From IMG/VR virus record IMGVR_UViG_3300044695_002412, positions 1 through 43,516 of that record: DNA of 43,516 nucleotides; one strand, 5' to 3'. The position numbers and the translations under genes were made by a program. Positions within the stretch are counted from its first letter, which is position 1; each line of letters begins with the position of its first letter. The notes under the pieces were generated by a model. The model was not told the origin of the DNA. It made no database searches and saw only the letters and a program-made list of their open reading frames with translations. Below are positions 38,049 to 43,516 of the stretch, in pieces. This DNA is from a virus.

Positions 38049-39986
38049 ATGACCAACCAAAAAACACACTGGGTAATGGACTACGAAACACTTGTAAACT
38101 GTTTCGTGGCAGTATTCCAGCATTACAAAGATGATAACGTAAGACACGTCTTTGTAATACACCAAGACAGAAATGACTTTGCAAAGTTTGTAAAGTTTCT
38201 GAACCGGTGTAAGAAAGATAAAGAATGGCATATCTCATATAACGGTCTTGCTTTTGATGCCCAGATAACTCAATGGATGCTGGACAATCAACAAGAACTT
38301 CTCAAACTAAATACAGAGGAGTTAATCAAAGCCATATATGATTATGCTCAGAAGACTATTAATCGTACTGACAGAGGAGAGTTTGCCGAGTATCCCCTAT
38401 TCAAACTAAAGATCAGACAGATTGATCTCTTTAAGATGAACCACTGGGATAACCGTGCTAAGATGAGCTCTCTTAAATGGATACAGTACTCTATGGATTG
38501 GCAGAATGTAGAAGAGATGCCACATCCGCACTATCAACCTGTTACAGACAGTAACCAATTAGGAATGATAGTCAAGTATTGTCTTAACGACGTACTGTCT
38601 ACAAAGAAAATTCTAGAGCATAGTAAAGAACAGATCGTTCTGCGTCAGACTCTGACCAGAGAATACGGTATTGATCTATACAGTGCTTCAGAGCCAAGAA
38701 TATCTAAAGAACTATTCCTACACTTCCTGCATCAAAAGATCGGATGGGCCAAGGCTGATATCAAACAGCTGCGTACTCCCAGACCGTACATTATTTTGGC
38801 TGACTGCATACTTCCCTATGTACAGTTTAAAACGCCAGAGTTCCAGGAAGTACTGGATTACTTCAGAAAAAAAGTTATCACTTCTACTAAGGAAGGTTTC
38901 AAGCACAGTGTTACATATCGTGGTATACGCACAGACTATGGTCTTGGCGGTATCCATGGTGCAGCTGATGCAGGTCTGTATGAAGCTGAACCTGGTTGGA
39001 CAATAATGACTTCAGATGTTACTAGCTTCTATCCTAATCTTGCTATCAAAAATGGGTTTCATCCCGAACACCTTCCTAAGAAAGAGTTTGGAGAATTGTA
39101 CGAATGGTTCTTTGAAGAACGTAAGAAGATTCCTAAAACGGATCCCAAGAACTACGTCTACAAGATCATCCTGAACTCAACCTACGGTCTCACAGGTGAT
39201 GAAAACTCTTTCCTGTACGATCCCCGGATGACTATGCAGATTACTATTAATGGGCAGCTGTTACTCAGCATGCTTTATGAAATGATCTGTACGGAGATAC
39301 CTGACGCCATACCGCTAATGCAAAACACAGACGGTCTGGAAACAATGATTCCTTCTGCTGCCGTAGGCAAGTACATGGATATCTGTTCCAAATGGGAGCA
39401 GATGACCCAGCTCGCACTTGAACACGACCAGTACAAGAAGATGATTATCAGGGACGTGAATAACTACATAGCCATCACTACCAAAGACAAAGTAAAATGC
39501 AAGGGTGCGTTTGAATGGGAGGATCTAGATAAAAAGAAAGTAGCTGTCTTTCATAAGAACAAAAGCTTTCTGATAATCCCCAAAGCTATCTACGCCTATT
39601 TTGTAAACGGTATTATGCCTGAAGACTTCTTGGCTCAGAATCAAGATATCACAGACTATTGTGCAGGTGTAAAAGCTAAAGCCGGCTGGTACTATGAAGA
39701 AAGAAATATAGTAGAAGGTCAGCTAACAATAGAACGTCTTCAGAAGATCGTAAGATACTATGTATCTAATACAGGAGGCAAGCTTGTAAAGTGTCATAAG
39801 GACGGAAGAGAGATCCAAGTAGAGTCAGGACAGTGGCTACAAACTGTAGTCAATTTCATAGACAATGACAAACCTTTTAGTTCTTACGACATCAACCTAC
39901 AGTACTATCTAGAGGAGATATACAAGCAGATAGCCCAGATAGAAAAGGTCAAACCCAAGTCATTTACACAACTATCACTTTTTTAA
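38049..39986 (+). CDS. Family B DNA polymerase, 645 aa
   Basis: Exonuclease motif DYET gives Asp11/Glu13, and the later exonuclease motifs lie in SYNGLAFDAQI and YCLNDVLST. Polymerase motif A is SDVTSFYPNLAI (Asp323), motif B is KIILNSTYGLTG (about 372-383) and motif C is MQNTDGLET (Asn426-Asp428) in place of the usual DTD. Length is short for the family, as in several Bacteroidota phage polymerases. It is the main replicative enzyme of this phage. Confidence 0.9.
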   Translation: MTNQKTHWVMDYETLVNCFVAVFQHYKDDNVRHVFVIHQDRNDFAKFVKFLNRCKKDKEWHISYNGLAFDAQITQWMLDNQQELLKLNTEELIKAIYDYAQKTINRTDRGEFAEYPLFKLKIRQIDLFKMNHWDNRAKMSSLKWIQYSMDWQNVEEMPHPHYQPVTDSNQLGMIVKYCLNDVLSTKKILEHSKEQIVLRQTLTREYGIDLYSASEPRISKELFLHFLHQKIGWAKADIKQLRTPRPYIILADCILPYVQFKTPEFQEVLDYFRKKVITSTKEGFKHSVTYRGIRTDYGLGGIHGAADAGLYEAEPGWTIMTSDVTSFYPNLAIKNGFHPEHLPKKEFGELYEWFFEERKKIPKTDPKNYVYKIILNSTYGLTGDENSFLYDPRMTMQITINGQLLLSMLYEMICTEIPDAIPLMQNTDGLETMIPSAAVGKYMDICSKWEQMTQLALEHDQYKKMIIRDVNNYIAITTKDKVKCKGAFEWEDLDKKKVAVFHKNKSFLIIPKAIYAYFVNGIMPEDFLAQNQDITDYCAGVKAKAGWYYEERNIVEGQLTIERLQKIVRYYVSNTGGKLVKCHKDGREIQVESGQWLQTVVNFIDNDKPFSSYDINLQYYLEEIYKQIAQIEKVKPKSFTQLSLF

Positions 39987-39996
39987 AACCACAGTT

Positions 39997-40821
39997 ATGC
40001 CAGTAAAAACACAATTTGTAACTGAGCAGCACATCCGTAACGCAGCATTACCTCAACATGGTAAGCGTTACACAGTAATCCCACATGGGTACGTCATTGA
40101 CCAGACCCGTGCAGAACTAGCCAACGCTGGCTTTGTAATCAACCAAGAGCTGTATAAAACCAGCCTTGATGGACAAGTAGCTCAAGGTGTTTATCACCTG
40201 AACTACGGAACAGACCAAGACATGGGTCTCATGTTTGCCTGGTCTAACTCTTATAACAAGATGATGAGGTTCAAGTGTGCCGTTGGTGCACAGGTCTTTA
40301 TCTGTATGAACGGAGTAGTCTCAGGAGATTTGGCTAACTATAAACGCAAGCATACCGGCTCTGCATTAGTAGATGTAACCAATTCTATCCAGTTTCAGAT
40401 TAATCATGCCAAGGAATATTATAATAACCTGGTAGCAGACAAAGAGATGCTTAAACAGGTACACTTAACCAAGTCACAACAAGGTTCTATGATAGGCAGG
40501 TTATTTATAGAGCAGGAGATTCTCACGCTCACACAAATCGGTATGGTACAAAGAGAGATTGAAAAGCCTACTCACCAGTACAGTATTAATCCTAACTCAG
40601 CTTGGGATCTTTATAACCACGTCACACTGGCTCTTAAAGATTCTCATCCACTGAACTATCTCAGTGATCACCAGAAAGTCCACAACTTTTTTGTGAACGA
40701 GTTGGGTCAGCTTCAAAACACTTACGCTGCTGTAGAAGAAGATACTGAAGAAATTCTGAATATAGTAGAAACAGAGGAGGAACAGGAATTCAATACCGCT
40801 TACGGTGTAATGTTTAACTAA
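39997..40821 (+). CDS. DUF932-like protein, 274 aa
   Basis: The segments AELANAGFVINQELYKTS, GVYHLNYGTDQDMGLMFAWSNSYNKMMRFKCAVGAQVFICMNGVVSGD (in parts) and a long helical second half resemble DUF932/LtrC-type phage and plasmid proteins. The C-terminus is acidic. Family function is unresolved; a DNA-associated role is likely from the context behind the polymerase. Confidence 0.65.
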   Translation: MPVKTQFVTEQHIRNAALPQHGKRYTVIPHGYVIDQTRAELANAGFVINQELYKTSLDGQVAQGVYHLNYGTDQDMGLMFAWSNSYNKMMRFKCAVGAQVFICMNGVVSGDLANYKRKHTGSALVDVTNSIQFQINHAKEYYNNLVADKEMLKQVHLTKSQQGSMIGRLFIEQEILTLTQIGMVQREIEKPTHQYSINPNSAWDLYNHVTLALKDSHPLNYLSDHQKVHNFFVNELGQLQNTYAAVEEDTEEILNIVETEEEQEFNTAYGVMFN

Positions 40822-40829
40822 TAAAAGAA

Positions 40830-40857
40830 GGGGGTAGTTCTTCTACCCCCGCCTTTT
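40830..40857 (+). terminator. Hairpin terminator
   Basis: GGGGGTAG and CTACCCCC pair across five bases; the T tract (CCTTTTCC) is interrupted. Confidence 0.65.
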
Positions 40858-40860
40858 CCT

Positions 40861-41247
40861 ATGGCAGAAGTACTAAGTCAACATACGGTTAGTGAGTTAT
40901 TTCAGTCAGTACTCCAGCACGCCAAGTGTATAGAGATCAGAATAGACTATGCAAAAACCCTGACCAGTCAGAAACAAAAACATGTATTAAACAGTGCACT
41001 AACTAAAGTAACTGGAGCTATCAACACAATCTGTGATCTGCTTCCCAGTTCTGACAGTGTACTGAAAGTAAAGAAAGATCTAGATAAGTCTGACCTGGTT
41101 TATGTAATGGTTCTTACAGAACAGCTTATGAAGATTAAACCAGATGATATGGAAGAAATAGTAGACGTCATAGATAAATTTCTAATAGAGAAATATGGAG
41201 AACCTGAGCAACAAATGCAAAGCTACAGGGAAAATGAGGTATCCTGA
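40861..41247 (+). CDS. Hypothetical helical protein, 128 aa
   Basis: An all-helical acidic protein (LFQSVLQHAKCIEIRIDYAKTL ... KPDDMEEIVDVIDKFLIEKYG). No family is recognised. It overlaps the next gene by 14 bases. Confidence 0.65.
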   Translation: MAEVLSQHTVSELFQSVLQHAKCIEIRIDYAKTLTSQKQKHVLNSALTKVTGAINTICDLLPSSDSVLKVKKDLDKSDLVYVMVLTEQLMKIKPDDMEEIVDVIDKFLIEKYGEPEQQMQSYRENEVS

Positions 41248-41542
41248 TCCAGGAGCTGCTAAGGAAGCCATAACAAGAATAAAATCAACAGGTAGATTCT
41301 ATGATCACATACAAGGTAAAAGGGTTAACAGACGGGCTGGTAAGCCAGGACAGTGCAGGTACTACTATTGTAAGCATTGCCATGGCTGGCACCTCACTAG
41401 TAAAGAACAATCCAAGTCCTTAAGAAAGTTAAAAGAAGATAGAAAGATCCAGATCAAAGATGTACTCCTGAATAAAGAAGAAGCAGCAGAATGGAAAAAG
41501 AACTCAATCCCTTTCCCTGATATAAAACTAAATGAACTATGA
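41234..41542 (+). CDS. Phage protein with CxxC-HxW zinc motif, 102 aa
   Basis: The ATG at 41234 starts MRYPDPGAAKEAITRI; an in-frame start 13 codons upstream would lengthen the overlap. The core QCRYYYCKHCHGWHLTS (about residues 40-56) is a compact Cys/His motif common in small phage proteins. Strongly basic overall, so nucleic-acid binding is likely. Confidence 0.75.
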   Translation: MRYPDPGAAKEAITRIKSTGRFYDHIQGKRVNRRAGKPGQCRYYYCKHCHGWHLTSKEQSKSLRKLKEDRKIQIKDVLLNKEEAAEWKKNSIPFPDIKLNEL

Positions 41543-42255
41543 TAATCGGTATAAACGGCTACTCTGGATCTGGTAAAGACACAGTAGGCAAACTAATACA
41601 AATAGCCGCATGTAATGATCTACCCGAAGGTCAAGACATAGATGACATACTTAAAGACTACGCTCACAACGAGTGGTGGATAGAAGAAAAGTCCGGATGG
41701 GAAATTAAGAAATGGGCCGGTAAGCTTAAGACCATAGCGTCACTACTTACCGGAATCCCGGAAGAGAAGTTTGAAGACCAGGAATTCAAGAAGACCAACC
41801 TTGGACCTGAATGGAATAAAACAGTAAGAACATTCGGTGAATATTATGACGGGCATGTAGAAGATTGGACAGATACACAAACACCAATGACTGTAAGAGA
41901 CTTCTTACAAAAACTTGGTACAGAAGGTCTCCGTACAGGACTACATGAAAACACCTGGGTCAATGCTTTGATGGCAGACTATGAATGTGTTCCTGCAGAC
42001 CGTGCCCCTAATGGTTGGGACTGTAACAACTGGATTATTACAGACACACGCTTTCCTAATGAAGCTAAAGCTATTAAAGATGCAGGTGGTATAGTAATCC
42101 GAGTAGACCGTCCTGGAGTTAGTGCAATAAATGCACACCCTTCTGAGACTGGACTAGACAACTGGGACTTTGATCATAAGATTATGAACGGCTCTGACAT
42201 GGTTTCATTACTCTTTACTGTAGGTAGTATACTACGTAAAGAAAAACTAATATGA
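41539..42255 (+). CDS. Deoxynucleoside monophosphate kinase, 238 aa
   Basis: GYSGSGKDT (residues 7-15) is the P-loop. DFLQKLGTEGLR, TDTRFPNEAKAI and HPSETGLD are the conserved segments of phage dNMP kinases. It would phosphorylate dNMPs recovered from host DNA for phage synthesis. It overlaps the previous gene by four bases. Confidence 0.88.
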   Translation: MIIGINGYSGSGKDTVGKLIQIAACNDLPEGQDIDDILKDYAHNEWWIEEKSGWEIKKWAGKLKTIASLLTGIPEEKFEDQEFKKTNLGPEWNKTVRTFGEYYDGHVEDWTDTQTPMTVRDFLQKLGTEGLRTGLHENTWVNALMADYECVPADRAPNGWDCNNWIITDTRFPNEAKAIKDAGGIVIRVDRPGVSAINAHPSETGLDNWDFDHKIMNGSDMVSLLFTVGSILRKEKLI

Positions 42256-42265
42256 ATATCATTAT

Positions 42266-42490
42266 ATGATAAAGCAAACTGTAGTTGATTGGCTAGTTTC
42301 TAGAATTAATAGAACCAGTTACGATAAAGTAGCTGAACTAATAGAACAAGCTAGACAGATGGAGTATCAGCAACGAATAGCCGACTATAATGTGGGTTAT
42401 ACGGATGCTCAATGTAATCATGTTAATGATGCTGAAAACTACATTAATGAGGAAAAATATTTAAACAATGAAGATCCTACACATATCTGA
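42266..42490 (+). CDS. Hypothetical small protein, 74 aa
   Basis: The helix YDKVAELIEQARQMEYQQRIADYNVGYTDAQ is similar in kind to unnamed phage proteins. It overlaps the phosphoesterase gene by 23 bases. Confidence 0.65.
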   Translation: MIKQTVVDWLVSRINRTSYDKVAELIEQARQMEYQQRIADYNVGYTDAQCNHVNDAENYINEEKYLNNEDPTHI

Positions 42491-43160
42491 TACTCATGGG
42501 TTTCATGGTACATTTCCTGATGAAAGATTTCAGGATATAGACGTAGTAGTGCACAGTGGTGACTGCAGTAACTACAGAGACCCGTATCGTAACAGCAACG
42601 AAGTACTAGACTTTATAGAGTGGTACAAAAATGTACCTGTAAAACACAAGATCTATGTAGCAGGTAATCATGATACTTCCATAGAACGTCGTCTAGTTAC
42701 CCCTGGGTATTTTGCTGAAGCCGGAATTATCTACCTAGAAAACCAAGCAACTATTATAGACGGAGTCAAGTTCTACGGTAGTCCTATTACCCCAAGCTTT
42801 TGTGACTGGTCATTCATGAAAGCAAGAGACAAAACACATAAAGTGTGGCAGATGATTCCTGATGACACAGATGTATTAATAGTCCACGGACCCCCGAAAG
42901 GAGTCAGGGACTTAAGCTTTGACCGAGAAGGAGACCTAGAAATGTGTGGAGACCTGTCTCTTATGAAAAGATGCTGGGCTCTAAAGGACACATTAAAGCT
43001 AGTTTGTTTCGGTCATATACATAATATGAAGGGTGTTGACACTAACCAAGGAGTGGCACACTATTCCCGTACCAAAACTGTATTCTCAAATGCAGCCTGT
43101 GTGTACGATGGCAGGTTTGACCTTGGACTTACATCACACGGAAATATTTTAGAACTATGA
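42468..43160 (+). CDS. Calcineurin-like metallophosphoesterase, 230 aa
   Basis: The metal motifs appear in order: SDTHG (residues 7-11), HSGDCSN (29-35), AGNHD, VHGPP and GHIHN. This set fits the MPPED-type class of small phosphoesterases. The substrate could be a nucleotide or cyclic nucleotide; removal of host signalling nucleotides is possible but not shown. Confidence 0.88.
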   Translation: MKILHISDTHGFHGTFPDERFQDIDVVVHSGDCSNYRDPYRNSNEVLDFIEWYKNVPVKHKIYVAGNHDTSIERRLVTPGYFAEAGIIYLENQATIIDGVKFYGSPITPSFCDWSFMKARDKTHKVWQMIPDDTDVLIVHGPPKGVRDLSFDREGDLEMCGDLSLMKRCWALKDTLKLVCFGHIHNMKGVDTNQGVAHYSRTKTVFSNAACVYDGRFDLGLTSHGNILEL

Positions 43161-43381
43161 CTACTGAAAAAGTAAACCGCAGAAACCTCTCCGGCATCTA
43201 CATCTTTTACAAGTTTGAGGATGAAGAGCGTAGAGAACCTACTGTATTTGAAGACTGCCCTGAAGCAAAACAAGATGAATGGCTTTTGTCACTTGATACA
43301 GAAGCTCTTAAAAATTTAGCTAAACAACTCGGTAGAACTATAAGATCTATCGGTGATCAATTAGATTTATATGCAAACTAG
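43157..43381 (+). CDS. Hypothetical small protein, 74 aa
   Basis: It overlaps the phosphoesterase by four bases. Sequence is acidic and helical toward the end (LKNLAKQLGRTIRSIGDQLDLY). No family is recognised. Confidence 0.65.
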   Translation: MTTEKVNRRNLSGIYIFYKFEDEERREPTVFEDCPEAKQDEWLLSLDTEALKNLAKQLGRTIRSIGDQLDLYAN

Positions 43382-43516
43382 ACCAAAACTTACAGAAGCA
43401 GAAGTGCTATTTATGCACTACAAAAAAGGTATGGCTGGCAGCGGTATGACTGCACTTATTGAAGCCATTTGGAAACTTGATAGAAAAAACCGAGCTAAGA
43501 TAGCTCTTGGTTTTCC
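43371..43516 (+). CDS. Hypothetical protein, 3' end outside window
   Basis: The ATG overlaps the previous stop; the frame stays open to the window edge (starting MQTRPKLTEAEVLFMHYKKG and continuing past IEAIWKLDRKN). Too short to assign. Confidence 0.65.
   Translation, partial: MQTRPKLTEAEVLFMHYKKGMAGSGMTALIEAIWKLDRKNRAKIALGF

Noticed and set aside
1-43516. CRISPR array, insertion sequence or rRNA
   Set aside because: I saw no regularly spaced repeats, no transposase with terminal inverted repeats and no rRNA segments.

Overview
The window is a 43.5 kb segment of a large temperate tailed-phage genome (or prophage) from a host in the phylum Bacteroidota. The phage assignment rests on a dense set of replication and recombination genes (family B polymerase, DnaB-like helicase, TOPRIM primase, Sak4-like ATPase, exonuclease), a GH19 endolysin with membrane partners, a tyrosine integrase beside an attP, and many small overlapping genes. 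No terminase, portal or capsid gene was recognised, so the genome continues outside the window. The host assignment rests on promoters of the TTTG-N20-TAnnTTTG type, signal peptides followed by Gln, no obvious Shine-Dalgarno dependence, and an encoded type IX secretion sorting domain.

Layout. 1-5.5 kb: short plus-strand genes (small lipoproteins, small membrane proteins, an HTH protein, a NADAR enzyme) alternating with long gene-free stretches that fold extensively. There are three candidate structured RNAs (835-1395, 3353-3583, 4635-4879) and a folded region at 316-637. 5.55-6.07 kb: a phage tmRNA. 6.1-8.2 kb: small conserved phage proteins, several with zinc-ribbon-like Cys patterns. 8.2-9.2 kb: integrase (minus) and an attP carrying the 3' part of tRNA-Val(UAC). 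9.2-19.3 kb: regulators, an HNH protein, SF2 helicase, uracil-DNA glycosylase and a MoxR AAA+/VWA pair. 19.4-29.0 kb (all minus): a late-type block. Its upstream part holds membrane proteins, endolysin and small basic proteins. Its downstream part encodes exported proteins: a T9SS-targeted modular protein, two CsgG-like proteins, a Ser-rich outer-membrane-barrel candidate and a C-type-lectin/dockerin-like protein. 29.1-43.5 kb (plus): replication and recombination, from a DnaA-domain-IV protein to polymerase, dNMP kinase and phosphoesterase.

How it fits together. Divergent transcription starts near 29.1 kb and converges on a terminator at 19.4 kb. A recurrent dyad-type motif (TTGTAGAAC / GTTCTACAA) lies in at least seven promoter regions and looks like a phage regulon operator or an extended phage promoter. 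The most unusual content is the exported surface module joined to a lysis-type operon, followed by the large ornate RNA candidates and the tmRNA with an apparently long tag. All functional calls come from reading sequence and motifs by eye; no database search or folding program was run.
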